From Neisseriales bacterium (lineage in GTDB: Bacteria; Pseudomonadota; Gammaproteobacteria; Burkholderiales; UBA11063), in contig SSGX01000002.1 in the NCBI GenBank assembly GCA_008017155.1, forward strand, positions 62,001-126,000: a DNA stretch of 64,000 bases, read 5' to 3'. Made by a program: the position numbers and the translations under genes. The notes beneath the pieces are model-generated. The model did no database searches. It worked only from the letters and a program-made list of their open reading frames with translations, and was not told where the DNA came from. Shown in pieces: positions 26,863-35,834 of the stretch (positions within the stretch are counted from its first letter, which is position 1; the number at the start of each line of letters is the position of its first letter).

Positions 26863-27750
26863 ATGAAGAAATTACTATATTTAATCGCTATATTTTTTAT
26901 CGGAAAAACTTATGCTGTCAATACCAACCTTTCACCTAGCACAATAACTAATTCATCAGAATCAGACATTATCTTAACTAAAGAAGAAATTAGAGCATTA
27001 AAAAAACTTGCTGAACAGCAAAAAATTGAATCCTATTCAGGAGATCTAGGAACTGCACCAATAGATAAAACAATTAGCTCAACCGGAGCTGCTTTAGAAG
27101 AAACACCTTCAGGTCCACAGGTATTTGCCTTTTTTAGCCAAACTCTAGCAAATGGTTTATACTATGAAGGTCGTTTATATACAAAATATAATATGCAAAG
27201 CCAAAACCCAGCTTTCCCAGATGTTCCAGCTTCATCAGAAAACAATCCTGAAGGTTATAAAGCAGTATTTAAACTTGGCTACAACTTTCATATAACCGAT
27301 GATTATGATATTACACCATATTTACGGCTAGAAGCTGGTAAAAATATGAGTCTGGTGTATGCGGATACTCAGGGAAATTATATTAATTCAACAAATTATG
27401 CAATTTTACCCGGCTTTAAACAGACTTTTAAGTTAAGTGATAAATTTGCACCATATATAGACATCTATGGTGGATTATCACAAGTCTCACTGACCGGAAA
27501 TCTAACAGAAGGACCAACCCCAAATCAAACCATGAATGGCAGTGTTCAGCAATATCAACTTACTACCGAACTAGGTTTTGCCTATAAGATTACGCCACAT
27601 CAGGCAATTATCCCATATATGCAATTTGTCTATAACAGCAATAACCCAGATACCATTGCAGCTGAGCCATATAGTAAAGGTGGATTTAATATTAGCGAAT
27701 TAAGTAGTAGCCAGCAAGTTTATGCAATAAAATATAGTTATTCATGGTAA
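26863..27750 (+). CDS. Outer-membrane beta-barrel protein
   Basis: A 295-residue exported protein. The frame opens 195 bases upstream, but ATG 26863 has GGAG six bases before it and yields a signal peptide (MKKLLYLIAIFFIGKTYA). A short helical linker (TKEEIRALKKLAEQQ) precedes alternating hydrophobic/polar strands such as YYEGRLYTKYNMQ, YKAVFKLGYNFH, YDITPYLRLEAG and YQLTTELGFAYKI. It ends ...IKYSYSW, with the terminal aromatic that BAM recognises. Porin-like or OmpA/OmpW-type small barrel; no named family recognised. Divergent from lysC. Confidence 0.78.
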   Translation: MKKLLYLIAIFFIGKTYAVNTNLSPSTITNSSESDIILTKEEIRALKKLAEQQKIESYSGDLGTAPIDKTISSTGAALEETPSGPQVFAFFSQTLANGLYYEGRLYTKYNMQSQNPAFPDVPASSENNPEGYKAVFKLGYNFHITDDYDITPYLRLEAGKNMSLVYADTQGNYINSTNYAILPGFKQTFKLSDKFAPYIDIYGGLSQVSLTGNLTEGPTPNQTMNGSVQQYQLTTELGFAYKITPHQAIIPYMQFVYNSNNPDTIAAEPYSKGGFNISELSSSQQVYAIKYSYSW

Positions 27751-27773
27751 AAAATAGATAAACTGTAGTACCC

Positions 27774-27901
27774 TATACCTAACTCATTAGATACATTTCA
27801 TAAGCAATCATTTCGGTCTTAGACTAGGGAATAAAGACTTTGAGAAACGTAGTGTACAAGTAAAAGTAAAGGTATCACAAAAGTCTTTATGACAAGGTAT
27901 A
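27774..27901. repeat. Nested inverted-repeat element between the OMP gene and rbgA
   Basis: An inner 10-bp perfect inverted repeat (ATAAAGACTT at 27831-27840 with AAGTCTTTAT at 27881-27890) is nested within TATACCT/AGGTATA (27774-27780 and 27895-27901). No T run follows. It may serve as a terminator for the upstream gene or be a small palindromic repeat element. Confidence 0.4.
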
Positions 27902-27995
27902 AGAGTTAAAAAGCAGATTAGGAAAGATGTTTATTGCCATAAGTCCACTTTAATATATTGTGATAAAATCACAACTTATATTAGAAGGAAATTGA

Positions 27996-28976
27996 ATGAC
28001 CATCCAATGGTTTCCCGGACACATGAATCGTGCGAAAAAAGCACTACAGGAATTAAATGAAGAAATTGATATTGTCATTGAGCTACTTGACGCGCGTGCA
28101 CCGTTTTCTAGCTGCAACCCGCTAATTCAAAATATAATCCGCTTCAAGCGTAAAATCAGGATTCTTAATAAAAGTGATCTGGCGGATCCCGAAATTAGTA
28201 ATATATGGCTAGATTATTTTAGCAAGCAAGAAAATACCATAGCTATTTTAGGCGATAAAGACAATAAGAAGCAACGGGATAAAATAATTCGTTTATGCAA
28301 AGAGCTTGCGCCTGCACGTGGTACTAGCTTTGAAAAGCCTTTACGGGTAATGATTACTGGGATACCCAATGTCGGCAAATCAACCCTAATCAATCAACTG
28401 GTCGGCAAAAAAGCCGCTAAAACTGGCGATGTCCCTGCGGTTACCAAAGCGAATCAGCGACTTTATGTCAGTGATACGTTTGTAATTTTTGATACCCCAG
28501 GCATGATGTGGCAGAAAATTCGCTATCCGCAAATTGGTTATAATCTGGCAATCTGTAATAGTATCGGGCGTAATGCTTTAGATGAAGAATTGGTAGCTCT
28601 CTACTTAGTTGAGTTTTTACAACAAAGCATTTATCGCGATTCTTTTGCTGAACGCTATAAATTAAAGCCAGAACAGCTTGAGTTACATTATGATAAATTG
28701 CTTGACGTGTTAGCTAATAAACGAGGCTGTATCATGTCTGGTGGCGTGATAGATCGTCAAAAAATCAGTGAAATAGTTATCCAAGATTTTCGTGATGGCA
28801 AAATCGGTAAAATTAGTTTGGAAACCCCTGAATTATGGGATAAGTGGATTAGCGAATTTGTTGAAGAAGAGGAGCAATCTACCGCCGAAGAGGAAATGCA
28901 TACTCGTCCAGAATATGAATACAATGAAGAAGAGCAAAAAACTACACGACCTAATCGGACAAGCGGAAAGAAATAA
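27996..28976 (+). CDS. rbgA: Ribosome biogenesis GTPase RbgA/YlqF-like
   Basis: Circularly permuted GTPase of the YlqF/RbgA family, which acts late in 50S assembly. Motif order is the permuted one: QWFPGHMNRAKKAL, LLDARAPFSSCNP, then G4 (LNKSDLADP, near residue 55) before G1 (GIPNVGKSTLINQL, near 122) and G3 (DTPGMMW, near 166). The C-terminal helical domain ends in an acidic, charged tail (EEEEQSTAEEEM...). At 326 residues it is longer than B. subtilis YlqF (282), mostly because of that tail. AGAAGGA precedes the ATG. It is followed by trpS after an 83-bp gap. Confidence 0.92.
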   Translation: MTIQWFPGHMNRAKKALQELNEEIDIVIELLDARAPFSSCNPLIQNIIRFKRKIRILNKSDLADPEISNIWLDYFSKQENTIAILGDKDNKKQRDKIIRLCKELAPARGTSFEKPLRVMITGIPNVGKSTLINQLVGKKAAKTGDVPAVTKANQRLYVSDTFVIFDTPGMMWQKIRYPQIGYNLAICNSIGRNALDEELVALYLVEFLQQSIYRDSFAERYKLKPEQLELHYDKLLDVLANKRGCIMSGGVIDRQKISEIVIQDFRDGKIGKISLETPELWDKWISEFVEEEEQSTAEEEMHTRPEYEYNEEEQKTTRPNRTSGKK

Positions 28977-29032
28977 AGGATATAAGTATAGAGCCACTAT
29001 TATTCATAACTATCAATTATTTAATCAAATAA

Positions 29033-30057
<1,025 letters not shown>

Positions 30058-30058
<1 letters not shown>

Positions 30059-30831
30059 TGCCGCAAAAGAAAAGATATTATCGTAAACTCTATAAATGGA
30101 TTATAGCTGGGGTTAATCTATATAGCCTGATCGTTATTATCTCGTTTATAGCGGTATTAGCGTATGGCACAATTGGTAGCTACCTAATGCGCGATGAATT
30201 TAGGGGGATTAAAAGCCTCAATGATTCATTTTATTATACGGTAGTTACCTATAGCACTCTTGGTGATGGGAATATTTATCCGATCACCGAAAAAGCTAAG
30301 TATCTAGTAATTACCATGGTAGTACTAGGCTTTGGTAATTTTGCCATGTTTGTCTCGGTAGTTTTTTATCAAGTTGTAAACCGTATCCAAAAAGTGCTAA
30401 ATAAACTTCATGGAGGAAAGCTACATATGAAAGATCATGTCATCCTGTGTGGTTATAGTGTTCTTACCGAACTATTAATCAGCAAATATAGTAAAAGCCA
30501 CATAAAATTTATTATTCTTGATAATAGACCACATCCAGAATTATTAAATGAAGAAAACTTTATGTTTGTAAATGTACCAAACCGCATGGAAAGTTTAATA
30601 AAAGCAAATATAGAATTTTGTAAGGCAGTAATCGCAACCTCATCACTCGATAGTGAAAATATACTTGCAGCAATCAATGCTAATAAACTACGAGAAGAGT
30701 ATGGGGCAAAATTTAAAATACTCGCCCGGGTACTTTATGAAGAAAATCTGGAAGCCGCAAGACGGAATGGTGCCGATCATGTAATCTCACCTACACTTAT
30801 GGAAGCAACAGCAATTATTGATTTATTATAA
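30058..30831 (+). CDS. Potassium channel-like protein with TrkA-N (RCK) domain
   Basis: Two transmembrane helices (about residues 14-40 and 83-107) flank a pore loop, followed by a cytosolic RCK/TrkA-N domain from about residue 120 (KDHVILCGYSVLTELLI). The pore reads TYSTLGDGNIYP: the filter is T67-L-G-D-G71 where canonical K+ channels have TVGYG, so selectivity is uncertain. The RCK nucleotide motif is also relaxed (CGYSVL for GxGxxG). Start overlaps the trpS stop. A hairpin (30837-30858) directly follows the stop codon but lacks a T run. Confidence 0.78.
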
Positions 30832-31191
30832 AAAATGGCATGATCAAATAATCATGCCGATGGAATTAGTAATATGTAGGCAGAAATCATATTACATTAC
30901 CAGGAGGAAGACTTTTTAAATAAATCAGCTAAGTTCTTAGTTTTTCTGACATAAAACACCATCATTCATAACAAATATTTTTTAACATTTCTATATCCAA
31001 TTATCAAGCTCTAAAATCAAATATTCTTGATGCTTGCAGAACGAATTATAATTAGTTAAAGAAAATTGTACCAGTGGCATTTAGGGATAATCCACTATCC
31101 CTAAATGCCATAGACATGATAAAATTCATTAAAAAATAGAAACTCTTTCATAGCCCATTACTTTATCTTTAAATAGGAGTCAGGAGTCAAT
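30832..31191. other. Intergenic region between channel gene and LysR gene
   Basis: About 360 bases without a convincing reading frame. It contains an 8-bp hairpin at 30837-30858 (GGCATGAT/ATCATGCC) just after the channel stop codon, a stretch of AT-rich sequence, the 15-bp perfect hairpin described separately (31075-31110), and the LysR leader ending with a Shine-Dalgarno-like GGAGTCAGGAG. Confidence 0.5.
31075..31110. repeat. Perfect 15-bp hairpin upstream of the LysR gene
   Basis: TGGCATTTAGGGATA (31075-31089) is exactly repeated in inverse at 31096-31110, with a 6-nt loop and no T run on either side, so it is not a typical terminator. The half-site GTGGCATTT(T)GGGATA recurs near 35660 upstream of guaD. 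It could be a regulator-binding dyad or a remnant of a mobile-element end. Confidence 0.5.
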
Positions 31192-32094
31192 ATGTATGAT
31201 GATCTATTTCTATTTATAAAATTAGCTGGCTTTGGTAGCTTCACTAAAGCATCTAAGGAGTTGCAGCTTTACCAATCAACAATAAGTAGAAGAATAATTA
31301 ATCTAGAAAGTACTCTAGGAGTCAAACTAATAAATAGAACAGCGAATCATTTTGAATTAACTAAACATGGTCAAAAACTATTTGAACTACTTAAGGAAGA
31401 TGAAATAACGATACAAAATAAAATCCATAAAGCCTTAAATGAAGAAGATATAGTTATCGGTGAAGTTAAGATTATGCTACCGCATACAATACCATTAAAT
31501 ATCATCACTCCAAAACTGCCTAGATTTATTGATAAATACCCTAAATTAAAGTTAAGGATTTACTATAAGAATGATGATGTTAATTTACATAAAAACGCTA
31601 TTGATCTTGCTGTCATATACGGATTTCCAGAACAACAGTCACAAAAGATAAAGTTAGTACATAAAGCAGAAGCTATTGCATTCAGCACTCCCGAATATAT
31701 TATCAAATACGGAATGATTAATAATTTAGAAAATCTTGCTAATCATAAAATCCTTACAGTATTACGTGATCATGGAGAAATAGTAAACCGGATAAATCTA
31801 ATAAATAAGCTAACAGGAAAAGTTGAATCGGTAAAAGTTGATTCTAGGCTATCAATAAATAGTTTCTATAATGCATTGAAGCTAGTTGATACAGGGGAAT
31901 ATGTTGGTGTTGCTTACACATCAGTAATTCACGATGAGATCAGTTCAGGTAAGTATCTAAATATACTTGATAGTAATTATAGTTTTGAAAGTGCTAATTT
32001 TTACCTGATCAAACGCGTCGAAGATGATTATAAGATAAACATTGTTGCCGACTTTATCGAGGACTGTTTTAAAGAATATAATCAGCGTAGCTAG
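31192..32094 (+). CDS. LysR-family transcriptional regulator
   Basis: 300-residue LTTR. The N-terminal winged helix reads GSFTKASKELQLYQSTISRRIINLESTLGVKLINRT, and the rest is the periplasmic-binding-protein-like effector domain. It starts MYDDLFLFIKLAG, close to the regulators at 58245-59156 and 59157-60110, so the three form one local subfamily. Its effector is unknown. It does not diverge from a metabolic gene as classical LTTRs do: the next genes are convergent. Confidence 0.92.
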   Translation: MYDDLFLFIKLAGFGSFTKASKELQLYQSTISRRIINLESTLGVKLINRTANHFELTKHGQKLFELLKEDEITIQNKIHKALNEEDIVIGEVKIMLPHTIPLNIITPKLPRFIDKYPKLKLRIYYKNDDVNLHKNAIDLAVIYGFPEQQSQKIKLVHKAEAIAFSTPEYIIKYGMINNLENLANHKILTVLRDHGEIVNRINLINKLTGKVESVKVDSRLSINSFYNALKLVDTGEYVGVAYTSVIHDEISSGKYLNILDSNYSFESANFYLIKRVEDDYKINIVADFIEDCFKEYNQRS

Positions 32095-32117
32095 CCACTA
32101 GATAGCATATACTAGAT

Positions 32118-32202
32118 CAGATTGAAGAAGCAAGGAGGCGTGAGCAATGCAGCTACAAATAGTAAGTAAGGAGCGAAACAACGCCCTAGGAGCTTCAATC
32201 TG
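32118..32202 (+). terminator. Long hairpin / possible terminator after the LysR gene
   Basis: CAGATTGAAG (32118-32127) pairs perfectly with CTTCAATCTG (32193-32202) around a 65-base loop rich in short G-containing stretches, and the right arm is followed by TTTTAATA. It lies between the convergent LysR and aldehyde dehydrogenase genes. The loop resembles parts of the 7073-7159 element, so it may instead be a repeat element used as terminator. Confidence 0.4.
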
Positions 32203-32212
32203 TTTTAATAGA

Positions 32213-33577
32213 TTAGCCCAATAGCTTGAGTAATTTTAGTTTTAGTTTACCATATGGTGGATACTTCATTGAAAAATCCGGAAAATTACTACTTCTAACT
32301 AATGCTTTTGGATGGCTAAAAACATCAAAACTAAATTTACCATGATAGTGTCCATTTCCGCTATACATTACCCCACCAAAAGGTAAATTATGATTGACGA
32401 AATGATAGAGACAATTATTAATCCCGATAGCGCCACTTTCAAGCTGATGAATAATTTTTTCCCTAAACTTCCTATCATTACTAAATAAATAAACTGCCAA
32501 TGGATAGCGGTTAATATTTAGTATCTCAATCAATTCATTATAACTAGTATACTTTACTAATGGTAATATTGGTCCAAAGATTTCCTCATGCATGAGTGCT
32601 GAATCAAAATCTGGATTCTCAATAATGGTTAAACTTATTTGTAATTTATCCTCATTGCTAGTACCACCAAAAATTATCTTCCCATGCTGTAAATAGGCAG
32701 TCAGCCGTTCAAATTGGCGTTTATTGATTATCTTTCCAGCTCGATTAAAATCATCCGCACCTAACTCTTTTGCGGCATTAATCAATTCTTGTACAAAATC
32801 AGCATAAATACCCGCCTCAATCAGCACATAATCAGGAGCAATACAGGTCTGTCCAGAGTTAAATAGCTTGCCCCAAATAAGCCTCTTTGCTGCAACTTTT
32901 AGATTTGCACTTTTATCAATGATTGCTGGCGATTTACCACCCAATTCAAGTGTATAAGGAATCAGACGCTTAGCACATAAGCTGGCAATTTGTTGTCCAA
33001 CAACTATCGAACCAGTAAAAAACACATGATTAAAACTACCCCGTGTTATCAGCTCCGGGACTACTACCGCACCATCACCTTCTGCAATCCAGATATAATT
33101 CTCGGCAAAAAATTCACCAATCATAGCGCTAATAACTTTAGTCGTATTACTACTTATCTCGGATGGTTTTAGCGTAATACAGTTTCCCGCTGCAATTGCT
33201 CCAATTAATGGGGAAATCAATAATTGGAAAGGATAATTCCATGGTGCAATGATAAGAACTAAGCCCAAAGGAACTCTAAGAATAGAGCTTCGCGAATAGA
33301 AAATTGTTAATGGAGACGAAACTCTTTTTTCTTTTAGCCATTTATGTAAATTTTTATAAGCGTAGTCAATTTCTTTATATGCTAAACCAATTTCACTACT
33401 ATATGCCTCAAATTCTAACTTACCTAAATCTTTATGTAATGCATCAAGAATCTCTGATTCATATTTCTTAATTGCAGCTTTTAATTGCATCAGCTGTTTT
33501 TTTCGAAAATTTAGATCATGCGTAATTCCACTATCAAAAAATTCACGCTGTTGTTCTAGATTACCAGCAAACTCCAT
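32213..33577 (-). CDS. Family 3-type (fatty) aldehyde dehydrogenase
   Basis: Oxidises aldehydes to carboxylic acids with NAD(P)+. It has LVLIIAPWNYPFQL, the cofactor loop LKPSEIS, FTGSIVVGQQI, the general-base block LELGGKSPAII, and the catalytic Cys in NSGQTCIAPDYVL. At about 454 residues and with this motif spacing it belongs to the ALDH3 group, which includes fatty aldehyde dehydrogenases. ATG 33577 was chosen because AGGA lies five bases before it. It begins 13 bp after the alkylglycerol monooxygenase-like gene, whose product releases fatty aldehydes, so a role in that pathway is inferred. Confidence 0.88.
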   Translation of the reverse strand: MEFAGNLEQQREFFDSGITHDLNFRKKQLMQLKAAIKKYESEILDALHKDLGKLEFEAYSSEIGLAYKEIDYAYKNLHKWLKEKRVSSPLTIFYSRSSILRVPLGLVLIIAPWNYPFQLLISPLIGAIAAGNCITLKPSEISSNTTKVISAMIGEFFAENYIWIAEGDGAVVVPELITRGSFNHVFFTGSIVVGQQIASLCAKRLIPYTLELGGKSPAIIDKSANLKVAAKRLIWGKLFNSGQTCIAPDYVLIEAGIYADFVQELINAAKELGADDFNRAGKIINKRQFERLTAYLQHGKIIFGGTSNEDKLQISLTIIENPDFDSALMHEEIFGPILPLVKYTSYNELIEILNINRYPLAVYLFSNDRKFREKIIHQLESGAIGINNCLYHFVNHNLPFGGVMYSGNGHYHGKFSFDVFSHPKALVRSSNFPDFSMKYPPYGKLKLKLLKLLG

Positions 33578-33589
33578 TATCATCCTTTA

Positions 33590-35326
33590 TTAATCATTGG
33601 GTGCATAGTTAATTATAAAATATTGACCAATTCCATAGAATAACATAATTATACCGCTAAATAAAGAACTATTAATAATTGTCAGATTTATAAATATCAT
33701 TCCATCGTGTAACAAAATAAACATACTCCCTAAAACTACGGGAAAATATGAACTAGATATTAAATTAACTAATCCATGCCCATGTTTATAACTTAGTCGT
33801 AGTGTAACAGCTACAAGCCAGCTGACAATTAGCAAGAGAAAAATTGCAGCATAAACATACTCTAGTGCAACTCTGTATTCAAGCATAATGATTAATATGA
33901 AACTACTAAATAAAATAGGAATAAACAAGAATTTCAAACTAGATGAGAATGATTTACCACCACTTAGAAAAAAGTGTATTCCATAAGAAATATATCCTAA
34001 GGCATAACAAAAAAAGCCAACTATCGAATACTGTAATGGCAGTAATGACAATATTCCACCTGCAAGACAAAAAGCCAATCCAATAAAAAGGAAACGATTA
34101 TAAGAATTAACTCTTTCTTTAGTAATAAGTCCAATAAAACCAATAGCTATAGGTATGATATTAATAAGCTTATACAAGTTAAAGCTCATTCCCGGTACAG
34201 TATATGCTAACGAAGTAGCAAAACTTGCAATAATTACCATATCAAACATTAGCGCCATATTAAGACTTATATCGCGATCTAATAATTTGCCTCGACTAAT
34301 TGCCAGTAATAAAAATAGTAACAGATAGAAAAAACTCTGGCTAAGGCTAATTTGAGAAAAATTTACTAAATACATAAAAAAGCCGCAAAGGCAAATGATC
34401 AGATTTATAATGGCATAGATATTTACAGATAATCTGTTTCTAACAATATACTGTCTATGCTTGATAAAATCAAAATCCTTAATTGGAAAACGTAATTTAG
34501 CTGATATAGAACGCTCCCCTGTCCTACTCATTAACATTTTTAGTTTTGCTAAAAAACCTTTGGTATAAACTATGTCCCGAATTAATAGGTAATATGTTTC
34601 AAGATTGATACGAATCGGATTCCAACTCTTTAGCGGCTTAGTAGTACCAAACTTCAATTGTTCAGTCGTTGCAGAATAAGTACCAAATAACCTATCCCAA
34701 ATAATTAGAATACCGCCATAATTCATATTAATACAAGATGGATTTACTGCATGATGAATCGCATGATTCCGTGGAGTGACCAAGATTTTATCAAGTATCC
34801 CAAGCCGACCGATACATTCGGTATGTACCCAAAACTGATAATATAAATCAATTATCCCCAATATAATAAACCCCTGTGGCTTAACCCCTAATATAGCTAA
34901 CGGTAAATAGGTAAATAAAATGTGTATTCCGATAACTCCAGGCTGGCGGATAGCAGTGGTAAGATTAAAATACTCACTTGAATGATGAATTACATGATTT
35001 GACCAAAAAAGAGTAAATTCATGCCCTAAGCGATGTGTCCAATAATAAAGAAAGTCATATATTAGTAAGGCAATAACCCAAGCCCAAACCGACTCAAGAG
35101 GAAAATCAATAATCCGAAAATGATTATATACAAAGGTATAAATAATTAACATTAATAAACTATTTATACCAAAGATTTGACTAAGAACACCCTGATTAAT
35201 ACTAGTTACGGCATCAGCTAAAGAATAATAATTTTTCTTTAATACCACCTTACTATAGATAAACTCAAGAAATATCAAAATAAGAAAGGCTAACGCAGCA
35301 ATCAATAAAATATCACGAGATAACAC
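33590..35326 (-). CDS. Alkylglycerol monooxygenase-like protein fused to a TMEM86/YhhN-like domain
   Basis: A multi-pass membrane protein of 578 residues. Residues ~80-230 carry the fatty-acid-hydroxylase histidine boxes: HRLGHE, NHVIHHSSE and NHAIHH. The surrounding text (YYQFWVHTE, LVTPRNHAIHHAVN, NYGGILIIWDRLFGTY) is much closer to animal AGMO/TMEM195, which cleaves ether-linked glyceryl lipids, than to sterol desaturases. The C-terminal ~250 residues are about eight hydrophobic helices that recall YhhN/TMEM86 lysoplasmalogenase (GLAFCLAGGILSLLP, FCYALGYISYGIHFF). The GTG start has GGAG upstream. The N-terminal call is firm; the C-terminal one is moderate. Confidence 0.75.
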   Translation of the reverse strand: MLSRDILLIAALAFLILIFLEFIYSKVVLKKNYYSLADAVTSINQGVLSQIFGINSLLMLIIYTFVYNHFRIIDFPLESVWAWVIALLIYDFLYYWTHRLGHEFTLFWSNHVIHHSSEYFNLTTAIRQPGVIGIHILFTYLPLAILGVKPQGFIILGIIDLYYQFWVHTECIGRLGILDKILVTPRNHAIHHAVNPSCINMNYGGILIIWDRLFGTYSATTEQLKFGTTKPLKSWNPIRINLETYYLLIRDIVYTKGFLAKLKMLMSRTGERSISAKLRFPIKDFDFIKHRQYIVRNRLSVNIYAIINLIICLCGFFMYLVNFSQISLSQSFFYLLLFLLLAISRGKLLDRDISLNMALMFDMVIIASFATSLAYTVPGMSFNLYKLINIIPIAIGFIGLITKERVNSYNRFLFIGLAFCLAGGILSLLPLQYSIVGFFCYALGYISYGIHFFLSGGKSFSSSLKFLFIPILFSSFILIIMLEYRVALEYVYAAIFLLLIVSWLVAVTLRLSYKHGHGLVNLISSSYFPVVLGSMFILLHDGMIFINLTIINSSLFSGIIMLFYGIGQYFIINYAPND

Positions 35327-35400
35327 TTATCGTTTCTCCAATAAATAAAGTAGATTTCATGTAATTATAATCACTCTGAATTTCTATAATGACTAAAAGG

Positions 35401-35598
35401 CTACTTGCGCCTGACATAAACGCGCTTCTTTCTGGATTTAATCTTCTCTTCATCAAGAATTACCCGACCACCACTAATCACATTTACGCACATAAGCTTC
35501 AATAGTTTGCGGTGGATTTCGGAATATGAAGTTTCTGCGTTCAAATAATCGCAAATTAAGTCTATATTTGGTACACCATCCTCATTTGGCTTACGCAT
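35401..35598 (-). CDS. Small basic hypothetical protein
   Basis: 65 residues, not recognised. The ATG at 35598 has a good AGGGAG seven bases upstream, which supports a real gene. The N-terminal half is acidic and helical (GVPNIDLICDYLNAETSYSEIHRKLLKLMC); the C-terminus is strongly basic (EEKIKSRKKRVYVRRK), which suggests nucleic-acid or ribosome binding. It lies between the ether-lipid operon and guaD, apparently as its own unit. Confidence 0.6.
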   Translation of the reverse strand: MRKPNEDGVPNIDLICDYLNAETSYSEIHRKLLKLMCVNVISGGRVILDEEKIKSRKKRVYVRRK

Positions 35599-35834
35599 AG
35601 TATTTCTCCCTTTTTGTAAGTAAGGTAGGATATTAATTTATTTGTAACTCAAAAACTAGTGGCATTTTGGGATAGTTCAAATTCCATTTTTGCAAATACT
35701 TTTAAATGCTTTGATTCTTGTCTAAGGGCATAAATTGGTATAGTGTAAAAGTACTATTTAAGTTTTTTTGTTAAACCCATAGAATATCGTTAGTTAAAAA
35801 CATCATCTAACTTTTAATTCCAAAGGGGAAAACC

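Noticed and set aside
33590-35326. Plain sterol desaturase
   Set aside because: Histidine boxes fit the superfamily, but the text between and after them (YQFWVHTE, NYGGILIIWDRLFGTY) is specifically like alkylglycerol monooxygenase.
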